This document shows, one piece after another, positions 9,515 to 21,511 of a stretch of DNA of 49,097 nucleotides. The notes below the pieces were generated by a model, which was not told the DNA's origin, did not search any database, and saw nothing but the letters and a program-made list of their open reading frames with translations. Origin of the DNA: Ferroacidibacillus organovorans. GTDB lineage: Bacteria > Bacillota > Bacilli > Alicyclobacillales > SLC66. Every line of letters begins with the position of its first letter. Position 1 is the stretch's first letter. The stretch covers positions 1 to 49,097 of the forward strand of contig NZ_LSUQ01000018.1 in NCBI RefSeq assembly GCF_001642725.1. Reading direction: 5' to 3'. The translations under genes and the position numbers were made by a program.

Positions 9515-10089
9515 TCAGGTTGTCCCCCTTTACCTGAAGACGACACAGTTTCATCGGCTGGCATACGCGCCGCGTTCGCCTCTTCTGGTGACGCTTTCTG
9601 CCCTGCACCACTCGCCGCCTCTGCGTTGGCGGCTTGCGCCTCGCGTGCCGCGTTTGCCTCTTCTTCTGTCTTGGCAGCTTGGAGCGCCTGATAGCTGCCG
9701 TGCTCAATATGGTTTTGATAAAGCCACTTCATGTCCTTATAAAGAGAATCGCGTGTATACGATGCCAACTCAAACTGGTCTGTCATGCGGATCGACTCGG
9801 TCGGGCACACCTCTGTGCAGAGATCGCACAGAATGCAGATCTCAAAATTGATATCATACGTATCGATTCGCAGTTTCTTATTCTCATCACGCGTCCCAGA
9901 CAGCGAGATGCAGTCGGTGGGACAGATGCGGGCACATTGGTTGCACACGATGCACAGTTCGGGAATGAATTCGTGGATCCCGCGATACCGTTCGGGCCAA
10001 ACCGGTTTTACCTCAGGGTACATGAGTGTGACTTTTTTCTTTGGCAATTGTCGGATCGTGACGCCGAGCCCTTTGAATACACCGAACAT
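9511..10089 (-). CDS. nuoI: NADH-quinone oxidoreductase subunit I (two 4Fe-4S clusters)
   Basis: 192-residue ferredoxin-like subunit linking the peripheral electron wire to NuoB. Two classic cluster motifs are visible: CIVCNQCARICP near residues 46-57 and CILCDLCTEVCP near 85-96. The core ends around residue 138. It is followed by an unusual tail of about 50 residues rich in Ala, Glu and Ser (for example AKTEEEANAAREAQAANAE), probably a disordered extension. The start is the ATG at 10089, 41 nt after nuoH. Confidence 0.96.
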   Translation of the reverse strand: MFGVFKGLGVTIRQLPKKKVTLMYPEVKPVWPERYRGIHEFIPELCIVCNQCARICPTDCISLSGTRDENKKLRIDTYDINFEICILCDLCTEVCPTESIRMTDQFELASYTRDSLYKDMKWLYQNHIEHGSYQALQAAKTEEEANAAREAQAANAEAASGAGQKASPEEANAARMPADETVSSSGKGGQPE

Positions 10090-10130
10090 GATTCCACCTC
10101 CAGTTGCCTTGATTCATGATTTACCGCGCA

Positions 10131-11114
10131 CTACAGCAGAGCAACGCCGGCGGTCACGATCAGGTTCGCGAGCGCGACTGGGATCAATACTTTCCACGCG
10201 AAGCCCATCAACTGGTCACCGCGAATACGTGGCATGGTGGCGCGCACCCAGAATATGAAGAAGATGCAGGCGCTCGTTTTGATCGCAAACCAGATCCAGG
10301 ACGGTAGAAACGGTCCGCTCCACCCGCCGAGAAAAAGGGTCGTGGCGAGCGCACAGAGCGCAAAAACGTAAACGTACTCGGTGAGCATGAAGAAGGCGAA
10401 GCGAAACCCTGAGTACTCTGTGAAGTAACCAGCAACCAGTTCGGATTCAGCTTCTGGGAGGTCAAACGGCGTCCGATTGAGCTCAGCGAGTCCCGCGATC
10501 ATGAAGATGATGAACCCGACAATCTGTGGGATGATATACCAGATGTGCCGCGATTGGGCGACGACGATCGTGTTTAAATTGAGCGAACCCGTCAGCAGGA
10601 CGACGCCGATGACCGACATGCCAAGCGGAATCTCATAGCTGACCATTTGGGCGGCGGAGCGCATTCCCCCGAGTAGGGAGTATTTGTTGTTTGACGCCCA
10701 CCCTCCGAGCACGATGCCGAGGATCGTAATGGAAGAGAGTGCGAGATAAAGCAGAAGCCCTACTTGTGTGTTTGATGTAAACACGTGGGTCGCGGTGAAC
10801 GGAATGAGTGCAAGCACCATAAAAGATGGCACAAAGGCGATGATCGGCGCCAGCAAAAAGAGTGAGCGATCTGCGTTTTCTGGGACGATATCCTCTTTGA
10901 TCAGCAGTTTGAGCACGTCTGCAATCGACTGCATGAGACCGAACGGCCCTACGCGATTCGGCCCGATCCGCAGTTGCATCCAACCGATGATCTTGCGTTC
11001 AAAATAGATCAGGTACGTGACGATGCCAAGGATGAGTCCGAGTATGAGAACACCGCCGATGACCATGCCGAGAAACCCTATGCCAGTAAGCGGGGAGGAT
11101 TGCCAATTCAGCAT
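10131..11114 (-). CDS. nuoH: NADH-quinone oxidoreductase subunit H
   Basis: 327-residue quinone-site membrane subunit with about eight helices. Conserved signatures include YLIYFERKIIGWMQLRIGPN near the N-terminus and the acidic loop ELNRTPFDLPEAESELVAGY facing the quinone chamber. The ATG shares a base with the nuoD stop (TAATG). Length is typical. Confidence 0.97.
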   Translation of the reverse strand: MLNWQSSPLTGIGFLGMVIGGVLILGLILGIVTYLIYFERKIIGWMQLRIGPNRVGPFGLMQSIADVLKLLIKEDIVPENADRSLFLLAPIIAFVPSFMVLALIPFTATHVFTSNTQVGLLLYLALSSITILGIVLGGWASNNKYSLLGGMRSAAQMVSYEIPLGMSVIGVVLLTGSLNLNTIVVAQSRHIWYIIPQIVGFIIFMIAGLAELNRTPFDLPEAESELVAGYFTEYSGFRFAFFMLTEYVYVFALCALATTLFLGGWSGPFLPSWIWFAIKTSACIFFIFWVRATMPRIRGDQLMGFAWKVLIPVALANLIVTAGVALL

Positions 11115-12217
11115 TACCCGTCCACCTCCCCAAGCACAATATCCACAGCGCCTAAAATGGCAATCAGGTTCGACATGCTCTGTCCGATCAGCAATTTGCG
11201 GAGAATCTGCAGATTGACAAAAGATGGTCGGCGCAGTTTGAGGCGATACGGCTTATCCTTGCCGTCTGACACGATATAGACGCCGAGTTCGCCGCGCGCA
11301 CCTTCGATTCCAGCGTAATACTCGCCCGCCGGAACGCGAATGAGCTTTGGCACCTTCCCGAGGATCAGGCCGTCTCCAATCGCTTCCACCGCCTGTTCGA
11401 CGATGCGCAGCGACTGTTCCATCTCCAACATGTGCAGCCAATAGCGATCGAAACAATCGCCCTTTTGCCCGAGCACGACGTCAAAGTCGAACCGATCGTA
11501 GATTCCGTAGGGTTGATTTTTGCGCAAATCCCAGTTGAATCCGGTGGAGCGTAGATTGATCCCTGACAAGCTGTGATTGATCGCTTCTTCCTGCGTGAAG
11601 ACGCCTGTACCTTTCACGCGATTGAGAAAAATCTCGTTGCCTGAAATCAGGTCGTCGTACATGCGAATCTTTTCGCGCATAAAAGGGATGAACTCGCGCA
11701 CCTTTTGCAGCCATCCGGGAGGCGCGTCCCATTTCACACCGCCGATGCGCATGTAGTTGTATGTGAGACGGGCGCCGCAGATTTCGGTGAACAGTTGCAC
11801 GATGCGCTCGCGCTCTTGAAACACGTACAAAAATGGGCTCATCGCGCCAAGATCAAGCAGATACGCGCCGACAAACAGGAGGTGCGAGGCGATGCGATTG
11901 AGTTCCATCACGATGATCCGCAAGTGCTCTGCGCGCTCCGGAATCTCCAGATCGAGCGCATACTCGACGGCGTGCACGAGCGCGTAGTTGTTGATCATCG
12001 AGGCGAGGTAGTCCAGACGATCGGTATACGGTATGATCTGCGTGTACTGTAAATTTTCGGCAAGCTTCTCTGTTCCCCTGTGAAGGTATCCCACCACAGG
12101 GTCGGCGTCGACAATCTCTTCACCGTCAATGGTGACCACCAGGCGGAACACGCCGTGCGTGCTCGGATGCTGTGGGCCGACGTTTAGAATCATTTCTTCC
12201 GATCGTAGTGTACTCAT
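11114..12217 (-). CDS. nuoD: NADH-quinone oxidoreductase subunit D (49-kDa type)
   Basis: 367-residue quinone-binding subunit related to the large subunit of NiFe hydrogenases. NVGPQHPSTHGVFRLVV at the N-terminus holds the His-containing quinone-pocket loop, and GVKWDAPPGWL and the C-terminal GAVDIVLGEVDG are family marks. The hydrogenase metal-site cysteines are absent, as expected for NuoD. The ATG overlaps the nuoC stop (ATGA). Confidence 0.97.
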   Translation of the reverse strand: MSTLRSEEMILNVGPQHPSTHGVFRLVVTIDGEEIVDADPVVGYLHRGTEKLAENLQYTQIIPYTDRLDYLASMINNYALVHAVEYALDLEIPERAEHLRIIVMELNRIASHLLFVGAYLLDLGAMSPFLYVFQERERIVQLFTEICGARLTYNYMRIGGVKWDAPPGWLQKVREFIPFMREKIRMYDDLISGNEIFLNRVKGTGVFTQEEAINHSLSGINLRSTGFNWDLRKNQPYGIYDRFDFDVVLGQKGDCFDRYWLHMLEMEQSLRIVEQAVEAIGDGLILGKVPKLIRVPAGEYYAGIEGARGELGVYIVSDGKDKPYRLKLRRPSFVNLQILRKLLIGQSMSNLIAILGAVDIVLGEVDG

Positions 12218-12858
12218 TCGCGGGTTTCACCTCCGATGTGCGGAGCGTTTTCAAACTCCGAAAAGTCTTTGCGGAGCGGATAACCGTTCCACTCTTCCCA
12301 CATCATGATGCGCCGCAAGTCGGGGTGTCCCGTGAATTGAATTCCGAGTAAGTCATACACCTCGCGCTCTTCCCAGTTGAGTCCCGCAAAAAGTGGGGTG
12401 AGCGACGCCAACTCTGCCGGGTCGCGCGGTGTGCGCGTTTTCAAGCGAATTCTGCGTCCGCGTGTAAACGAGTGGACTTCGAAAATCACTTCGATGTAAT
12501 CCTTGTAGTCGGTACCCGCAAAGACCTGAATGTAGACAAACTGTTGTTCAGGATCTTCTTTGAGATATTTCACGACAGGATACCAGGCGGCCTGTTCGAT
12601 GCGCAAAACAGGGAGTGACTTTGTCGCCGAAATCTCCGCGACGACACCTGCACCGCACGCTTTCTCGACCTCATCTTTTAACGACTCCGCGTACGCAGTC
12701 GCCTCAAGCACTCGCGGATCGGGCGGCGGCGGCGCTTTGGCGGGTCGGGCGGGTGGGTCTTTTTTGACGGTTCCTTCTGTGGCTGCGACCGTTTTTTCTG
12801 GTGTTGCAGCCTTTTCTTGTTCTCCTGCTTGTTCTACTGAGGGGTTCTCGTCGGTCAA
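12214..12858 (-). CDS. nuoC: NADH-quinone oxidoreductase subunit C with low-complexity N-terminus
   Basis: 30-kDa subunit of the peripheral arm, 214 residues. The C-terminal two thirds carry the family signature ([20 protein letters not shown] and [18 protein letters not shown]). The first 50 residues are a Glu/Ala/Lys/Pro-rich, probably disordered extension including [17 protein letters not shown], longer than in enteric NuoC. The start is TTG at 12858, overlapping the nuoB stop (TTGA) with GAGGG about 7 nt upstream. Confidence 0.95.
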   Translation of the reverse strand: MTDENPSVEQAGEQEKAATPEKTVAATEGTVKKDPPARPAKAPPPPDPRVLEATAYAESLKDEVEKACGAGVVAEISATKSLPVLRIEQAAWYPVVKYLKEDPEQQFVYIQVFAGTDYKDYIEVIFEVHSFTRGRRIRLKTRTPRDPAELASLTPLFAGLNWEEREVYDLLGIQFTGHPDLRRIMMWEEWNGYPLRKDFSEFENAPHIGGETRE

Positions 12859-13406
12859 CTCGACACCCTCTTCCCTGCGGCTTCCGTGCGGATCTTCTCC
12901 TGGAGCTTGTTAAGTCCATAGATGAGCGCAGGAGGCGACGGCGGACAACCTGGAATGTACACGTCGACGGGCACGATCTGGTCGACCCCTTTAACAACCG
13001 AATAGGAGCGCACATACGGACCACCCGCCGTCGCGCACGAACCCATCGCGATCACCCATTTCGGGTCAGGCATTTGATCATACAGTCGACGTAGCAGCGG
13101 CGCCATTTTTTTTGTCACCGTTCCCGCAACGATCATCACGTCTGACTGTCGCGGTGACGCGCGAAAGATGATCCCGAACCGATCCAGGTCGTAGTGTGAC
13201 GCGCCTGCGCCCATCATCTCAATGGCACAGCAGGCGAGCCCAAAGGTCATCGGCCACAAACTGTTGCTGCGCGCCCACCCTTTGATCTGTTCAAGCGTAC
13301 TGACCACCACGCCTGCCCGGCGCAACTCTTGTGACTCTTCTTCGGTAAAGCCTTCATAGTGAATGACAGGAAGTGACGCGCCATGCGAAGAACCGCCTAC
13401 ATCCAT
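12855..13406 (-). CDS. nuoB: NADH-quinone oxidoreductase subunit B (cluster N2)
   Basis: 183 residues; binds cluster N2, the last iron-sulfur centre before quinone. Ligands are visible as [14 protein letters not shown] and PGCPPSP. The open frame extends upstream to 13517, but the extra 37 residues are the out-of-frame nuoA 3' end. The ATG at 13406 begins [14 protein letters not shown] and has AAGGTG 5 nt upstream, overlapping the last codons of nuoA, so I choose it. Confidence 0.96.
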   Translation of the reverse strand: MDVGGSSHGASLPVIHYEGFTEEESQELRRAGVVVSTLEQIKGWARSNSLWPMTFGLACCAIEMMGAGASHYDLDRFGIIFRASPRQSDVMIVAGTVTKKMAPLLRRLYDQMPDPKWVIAMGSCATAGGPYVRSYSVVKGVDQIVPVDVYIPGCPPSPPALIYGLNKLQEKIRTEAAGKRVSS

Positions 13407-13819
13407 TCCAGCACCTTCTTCCTCCAGGCATACATCAGGCCGATCAAAAGGAGAACGACAAAGATCATCATCTCGACGTAGCCAAACACACCCAAGGTGT
13501 GATATGAAACAGCCCACGGATACAAGAAGATGATCTCCACATCAAAAATGACAAACATCAGTGCAAATAAATAATATCGCACATTGTAGCGCGAACGCGC
13601 GTCACCGATCGGCTCAAGGCCGCTCTCATACGTTGCGTTCTTTGCTTTAGACGGTTTGCTAGGGCGCAGCAACGGCCCCAACACTGCGAGTGCACCGATT
13701 GGGAGCGCAATGGCGAGCACGAGAAAAACCAATAAAAAAATAAATGCGTTTGCGTACAGACGGATCCCCCCGTATCTACACGTATCAAGAAATCGAGCAA
13801 GGTATGACTCCTCCGCCAT
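13397..13819 (-). CDS. nuoA: NADH-quinone oxidoreductase subunit A (start uncertain)
   Basis: Three-helix membrane subunit of complex [44 protein letters not shown] is unmistakable NuoA, with the conserved Glu/Asp residues, here described as positions about 60-105. The coordinates use the only in-frame ATG. That ATG has no ribosome site and is embedded in a TATAAT promoter box, so it is probably not translated. The first 20 residues are hydrophilic and unlike NuoA. A CTG at 13759 (giving [11 protein letters not shown]) preceded by a G-run is the best in-frame alternative. A strong GGAGGAG site instead serves a TTG at 13800 in another frame. Confidence 0.85.
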   Translation of the reverse strand: MAEESYLARFLDTCRYGGIRLYANAFIFLLVFLVLAIALPIGALAVLGPLLRPSKPSKAKNATYESGLEPIGDARSRYNVRYYLFALMFVIFDVEIIFLYPWAVSYHTLGVFGYVEMMIFVVLLLIGLMYAWRKKVLEWM

Positions 13820-13847
13820 TATAACAGAGTGTAGAAATTTATAACAA
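13818..13847 (-). promoter_or_regulatory. sigma-A promoter of the nuo operon
   Basis: TTGTTA (13842-13847) and a perfect TATAAT (13818-13823) are separated by 18 nt on the minus strand. The site lies between the atpC terminator and nuoA. The -10 box overlaps the first ATG of nuoA, so the message should begin near 13811, just ahead of GGAGGAG. Confidence 0.75.
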
Positions 13848-13869
13848 CAGATTATGGGAATATAAGGAA

Positions 13870-13906
13870 AGCCCGTCGCGCTGATTTAAAATCAGTGCGA
13901 CGGGCT
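13870..13906 (-). terminator. hairpin terminator after atpC
   Basis: Arms 13870-13885 and 13891-13906 form a 16-bp stem with one G-U pair and a 5-nt loop, immediately after the atpC stop. The run after the stem is only partly U-rich, so termination may be partial. It separates the atp and nuo transcripts. Confidence 0.75.
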
Positions 13907-13914
13907 CCAGAGGA

Positions 13915-14337
13915 TCAGCGTTGCATGGCGTTCTTAGGAGAAAGTTCAGACGCGCGCAGGCGATTGAGCGATCGTTCAAGCGCGAGCTCAGCGCGCATGA
14001 CATCAACGTCATCTCCGCGCAGCGACAGCCGTTCTTCTGCGCGTTCTTTCGCGCGCATTGCGCGTTCCACGTCGACTGCAGATCCAATCTCCGCGGCATT
14101 GACGAGGAGTGACACCTGATCAGGAAGAACGTGTAAAAACCCATCAGTAGTCGCCACATAATCTTCGCCACGTTCTGTGCGAATCTTCACGATACCCGGT
14201 TTCACCGTCGTCGCGAGCGGCGCGTGACGCGGAAGTACTCCGATTTCGCCAGCGCCTGTCCGAACCGTGAGAAACTCGACCTGTTCCGAAAACACGACGC
14301 GATCTGGTGTCACGATCTCGAATGGAATCGTACTCAT
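13915..14337 (-). CDS. atpC: F1 ATP synthase epsilon subunit
   Basis: 140-residue central-stalk subunit: an N-terminal beta-sandwich (PFEIVTPDRVVF, GEIGVLPRHAPLATTVKPG) and a C-terminal helical hairpin rich in Arg/Glu/Leu (about residues 90-133) that in relatives inhibits ATP hydrolysis. GGAGGTGAC lies upstream of the ATG at 14337. It is the last gene of the atp operon and is followed by a hairpin terminator. Confidence 0.97.
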   Translation of the reverse strand: MSTIPFEIVTPDRVVFSEQVEFLTVRTGAGEIGVLPRHAPLATTVKPGIVKIRTERGEDYVATTDGFLHVLPDQVSLLVNAAEIGSAVDVERAMRAKERAEERLSLRGDDVDVMRAELALERSLNRLRASELSPKNAMQR

Positions 14338-14355
14338 GCGGTCACCTCCTCGGAG

Positions 14356-16642
<2,287 letters not shown>

Positions 16643-16695
16643 TGCTTCACCACCCTTGCCTCTCGGCCGTATTCATCAAAAGCGGATCGATCAGA

Positions 16696-18216
<1,521 letters not shown>

Positions 18217-18765
18217 TCACACAATCCGTTTCTCTGCAAGCGCGACACTCAGTTGGCGAAGCGCATTTTTAACTGTCGAATCGATCACGCGATTGCCGAG
18301 TTGAATTTTATAACCGGCAATCAGTTCCGGATCGATGTCGATCACCGCTTCAATCTCTTTTGAGAGCGCTGCTTTCAAGCTCTGTGTCACACTCTCGCGC
18401 TGCTCTTCCGTCAACGGTTTCGCCGACGTGATGCGCACATCCACGCGTCCGTAGTAGTCATTCGCATGCGCATGGAAAACGCTCGCGATGGCTGACACGT
18501 ATTCCGCGCGTTTACGCTTGAAGAGAACCGCCAGAAATGTGAGCAAAACATCTGGCACACGTCCGGATAGCACCTTATGCAACACGCCCTGTTTCTGGTC
18601 AAACGACACCAGTGGGCTTTCAAAAAAGCGTCGAAACGACTCGGTTTGTGCAAGTGCTGCGGCGAGCGCTTGAAGGCTCTCATCGACATTCGACACTTGC
18701 CCCGCATCCACCGCCGCAAGAAACAACCCTTGCGTATAGCGGTGTGTTACAGCGCCGTTTAGCAT
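18217..18765 (-). CDS. atpH: F1 ATP synthase delta subunit
   Basis: 182-residue peripheral-stalk subunit joining the F1 head to subunit b. The N-terminal helical bundle (RYTQGLFLAAVDAGQVSNVDESLQAL, FFESPLVS, FLAVLFKRKRAEYV) and the C-terminal motif (GYKIQLGNRVIDSTVKNALRQL) are characteristic. Its start overlaps the end of atpF by 7 nt. Confidence 0.96.
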   Translation of the reverse strand: MLNGAVTHRYTQGLFLAAVDAGQVSNVDESLQALAAALAQTESFRRFFESPLVSFDQKQGVLHKVLSGRVPDVLLTFLAVLFKRKRAEYVSAIASVFHAHANDYYGRVDVRITSAKPLTEEQRESVTQSLKAALSKEIEAVIDIDPELIAGYKIQLGNRVIDSTVKNALRQLSVALAEKRIV

Positions 18766-19244
18766 ACCAGTTCACCCAGGCGCTGCTGTGCTTCGTCCAT
18801 CATCGACTGGTGTTCGGTCTCCGTCACATGATGGCGAAGCAACCCTTCACTAAGCTGCACGGTGAGTGACGCGACCGACGCGAGAACGGCATTCATCGCT
18901 TCGGCGCGCTCCCGTTCGATCAATTGGCGACTCGACTCAAGCAGTCGCTGCGCTTCTTCCTGCGCTTGCAAAAGAATCTCACGCGCCTGATCGTCTGCGC
19001 GCACGCGCGCTGTATCGAGCATCTCTTTCACTTGGCGCTTTGCATCTTCAAGGATCGCTTTTTGCTCATTTAATTGCGACTCGCTCATCTTACGAGCGCG
19101 CTCCGCTTCTGACAGCTCATTCATCACATACTGACGTCGCTTTTCAAGCATGTTGTTAAGCGGTTCGAACCCAACTTTTCGGATGATCAAAAACAGAATC
19201 AAGAACGTGACGATCGAGACGACAAACGTACCTAATTCGAACAA
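18759..19244 (-). CDS. atpF: Fo ATP synthase subunit b
   Basis: 161-residue peripheral stalk: one N-terminal membrane helix (about residues 5-23) followed by a long charged coiled coil rich in Ala, Gln, Glu and Arg. This is the standard b-subunit plan with normal length. The start is TTG at 19244 with GGGGAG about 10 nt upstream. An 82-nt spacer with inverted repeats separates it from atpE. Confidence 0.95.
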   Translation of the reverse strand: MFELGTFVVSIVTFLILFLIIRKVGFEPLNNMLEKRRQYVMNELSEAERARKMSESQLNEQKAILEDAKRQVKEMLDTARVRADDQAREILLQAQEEAQRLLESSRQLIERERAEAMNAVLASVASLTVQLSEGLLRHHVTETEHQSMMDEAQQRLGELVC

Positions 19245-19274
19245 GGTCGTATTTCTCCCCTTTCTTTCTTACGT

Positions 19275-19321
19275 CATGCGCGGCTGTTCCTGTATTTACA
19301 CAGGCTACCCGCCATGCGCGG
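19275..19321 (-). other. intercistronic hairpin and 9-bp direct repeats between atpE and atpF
   Basis: The spacer holds a hairpin with inner arms 19289-19293 and 19300-19304 and outer GC arms (19280-19283 with 19309-19312). It is flanked by two copies of CATGCGCGG (19275-19283 and 19313-19321). Such a structure can stabilise or be cleaved behind the highly expressed atpE message; no function is proven. Confidence 0.45.
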
Positions 19322-19326
19322 GCGAC

Positions 19327-19590
<264 letters not shown>

Positions 19591-19636
19591 TTATAGTGTG
19601 TTGCGTGGGGTGTGCCAATGACAAACTGGCTTCCCC

Positions 19637-20395
19637 TTAATGATCGGTTTGTTCGCCGTACGATTTATGGCCAATGTACAGTGTCATCAAGATCGTAAAG
19701 ACGTAAGCTTGGATGCTGCTCACGAACGCGCTGTAAAAAAGCCAGACCAAGAGAAGCGGCAAGCCGATCGGGATCACGTGGTAAAGGATCGGAATGCTTA
19801 AAATGACGCCGATCAATGCTTCACCCGCAAAAATATTCCCGTAGAGACGCATCCCGTGCGTGAGCGGGTTGGTGATCTCCTCAATGATAAACATTGGGTT
19901 TTTATAGTGACGCAACCACTTGCGAGGCGTTTTAAGTCCTTGAAAATGGCTGATCACCCACACCATAAACGCCATCCCAAGCGTCATGCTCATGTTTGCC
20001 GTAGGCGAATCATAAAGCGGAACCTCACCGTGCGCCTGCGCGAGTTTTTGCGCAGTGATTCCAAGCCACGGGATCGGATGATTTGTGTTGATGCTGACCG
20101 TAGCAATCACGCCGAGCCAGTTTGACACAAACAAAAACAGAAGCATCGTAAACGCGAGCGGAAGAACCCACTGCACCAGGCGCTGTGAAGGCATCGTATC
20201 TTTGGCCATATTCGCCGTAAACTCGATGATCCACTCCACGAGGTTTTGCATTTTTCCAGGTTCACGCACGCTGAGACGACTTGCGGCGACGCGCAAAAAA
20301 ATAATCACAACCAAACCTGCCAAGATCATCATGGCGATCGTCGTCAAGTTGATTGGAAAGGCACTGTTTGGAAACAGCATTGGAAATGCGGACAT
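19637..20395 (-). CDS. atpB: Fo ATP synthase subunit a
   Basis: 252-residue membrane subunit forming the proton half-channels. The essential arginine is in NPLTHGMRLYGNIFAGEALI (about Arg183), and the C-terminal helix ends QAYVFTILMTLYIGHK. Five or six helices are predicted. AGGTGA lies just before the ATG at 20395. Confidence 0.97.
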   Translation of the reverse strand: MSAFPMLFPNSAFPINLTTIAMMILAGLVVIIFLRVAASRLSVREPGKMQNLVEWIIEFTANMAKDTMPSQRLVQWVLPLAFTMLLFLFVSNWLGVIATVSINTNHPIPWLGITAQKLAQAHGEVPLYDSPTANMSMTLGMAFMVWVISHFQGLKTPRKWLRHYKNPMFIIEEITNPLTHGMRLYGNIFAGEALIGVILSIPILYHVIPIGLPLLLVWLFYSAFVSSIQAYVFTILMTLYIGHKSYGEQTDH

Positions 20396-20403
20396 TCATT
20401 CAC

Positions 20404-20802
20404 CTACTTTCCCCCGGGAAATCGACGGCTGTTTTGGGCCATCCCCCACATGCCAATCACGATGAGCACGAGCCCTATTAGATAGCCGACAAGGGCAGCG
20501 TAGGGGTTGAGTCCTGACTTGATCGCGACGATCAAAACCGTCACCAAAACGACCAAGCGCGTAACCATCCCCATCATGCCTGAGGCGAACAGCGCACGTC
20601 CCTCCATACCATCTTTTACATGGCCTTGGCGAATCATGCTATAAATTACGTAAATCCCACCCAATTCTCCCAACAAAAGTCCTTTTAGGATCGCGCCGGC
20701 ATGCGGAAAAACGAACAATGCGATTAGCGACAGGGCAAGCACAAGCAAGCCCATGCGCCAGACCATGCGCACACGCCGATTCAATTCTTGCAGATCGTTC
20801 AT
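20404..20802 (-). CDS. atpI: ATP synthase assembly protein AtpI
   Basis: 132 residues with four membrane helices at about 15-32, 36-55, 75-92 and 97-116. Hydropathy, size and position at the head of the atp operon before atpB identify AtpI, which helps assemble the c-ring in related bacteria. The ATG overlaps the atpZ stop (ATGA). Confidence 0.85.
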   Translation of the reverse strand: MNDLQELNRRVRMVWRMGLLVLALSLIALFVFPHAGAILKGLLLGELGGIYVIYSMIRQGHVKDGMEGRALFASGMMGMVTRLVVLVTVLIVAIKSGLNPYAALVGYLIGLVLIVIGMWGMAQNSRRFPGGK

Positions 20803-21047
20803 GGCTTCTCTCCCAAAAAGCGTTTAATCAGGAACGACAAGCCGTAAACCCCTGCGAGCAATCCGAACAGCACACCGACGAGCGTCGGCCATGCAACGTT
20901 CCATCGTTGGGAAAGGGCATGACCCAAAAATCCAAAAACAATCATGGAGACCAACAATTGAAGGGAAGCGCCAGAAAATACTGCAAACGCTTTCCACTCT
21001 TCATTTTTCTGGCCCGACCCTCGATCATCTTTGATCTTGGACACCAC
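20799..21047 (-). CDS. atpZ: AtpZ/AtpI-family small membrane protein
   Basis: 82 residues: a basic N-terminus and two helices (about 20-41 and 50-72) with GFLGHALSQRWNVAWPTLVGVLFGLLAGVYG, the pattern of AtpZ proteins, which accompany AtpI and have been linked to ion transport or Fo assembly. Two adjacent GTG codons (21047 and 21044) are the possible starts, and neither has a strong ribosome site, unlike the downstream atp genes. First gene of the atp operon. Confidence 0.8.
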   Translation of the reverse strand: MVSKIKDDRGSGQKNEEWKAFAVFSGASLQLLVSMIVFGFLGHALSQRWNVAWPTLVGVLFGLLAGVYGLSFLIKRFLGEKP

Positions 21048-21205
21048 CCAAACATGTCAGTGGGAGGATTACGCAGTTGCGGTCAACCTCTGTCGGTTCC
21101 AAACCGGCTAGCGACCCAATTGTAGCTGGGGATAAATGGAGCGGGAATCCTGACAGACTACCCAGTAATATCATAACACCATAAGGCCTGCCTAACCGGG
21201 ACCCG
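21048..21205 (-). promoter_or_regulatory. atp operon 5' leader with hairpin
   Basis: About 155 nt separate the predicted transcription start from atpZ. They contain a hairpin (arms 21094-21098 and 21102-21106, with GGTC/GACC closing bases at 21081-21084 and 21113-21116) and a possible 49-codon upstream frame starting at 21174 that runs past the atpZ start. The structure is visible; a regulatory role is inference. Confidence 0.4.
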
Positions 21206-21211
21206 CTATAG

Positions 21212-21241
21212 ATACTACACTAGTACGAAAAACATTGTCAA
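21212..21241 (-). promoter_or_regulatory. sigma-A promoter of the atp operon
   Basis: Perfect TTGACA (21236-21241) and TAGTAT (21212-21217) with an 18-nt spacer on the minus strand, located between the zinc-ribbon gene and atpZ. It is the best match to the housekeeping consensus in the window, fitting a highly expressed operon. Confidence 0.8.
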
Positions 21242-21305
21242 TGAAACCTAAACGCGAACACGCCGCGAAACATGACGATTTTCTGAATCCGTATGAATAG
21301 ACGTC

Positions 21306-21479
21306 TTATTGCTCATCTGTGACTTCTTCATGTTCGACAACGACATGCGTATACTCATAGCCGTGCGTGCAATGCTCACAGTGTACGCGCACGACGCGCT
21401 CCCCGACAGGGATGCGCAGACGGTTGTGTTTTCCGCACTGCGGGCACTCTGAGTCGATCTCCCAATGCGTATGCTTCAC
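21306..21479 (-). CDS. small zinc-ribbon protein of unknown function
   Basis: 57 residues with two cysteine pairs, ECPQCGKHN and HCEHCTHG, spaced 17 residues apart, plus several histidines: a probable zinc ribbon in a small soluble acidic-tailed protein. The open frame begins at a GTG at 21509, but AAGGGGGTGA lies about 5 nt before the GTG at 21479, giving MKHTHWEIDSECPQC; I use that start. It follows mnaA by 32 nt and precedes the atp promoter. I do not recognise a named family member. Confidence 0.7.
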   Translation of the reverse strand: MKHTHWEIDSECPQCGKHNRLRIPVGERVVRVHCEHCTHGYEYTHVVVEHEEVTDEQ

Positions 21480-21511
21480 TTCACTCACCCCCTTACCAGC
21501 GTATGCCACAT

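Noticed and set aside
13558-13800. 80-codon frame from TTG 13800 as an independent gene
   Set aside because: It has a good ribosome site but most of it overlaps nuoA in another frame and becomes Ser/Arg-rich nonsense. I treat it as evidence about the nuoA start rather than as a gene.
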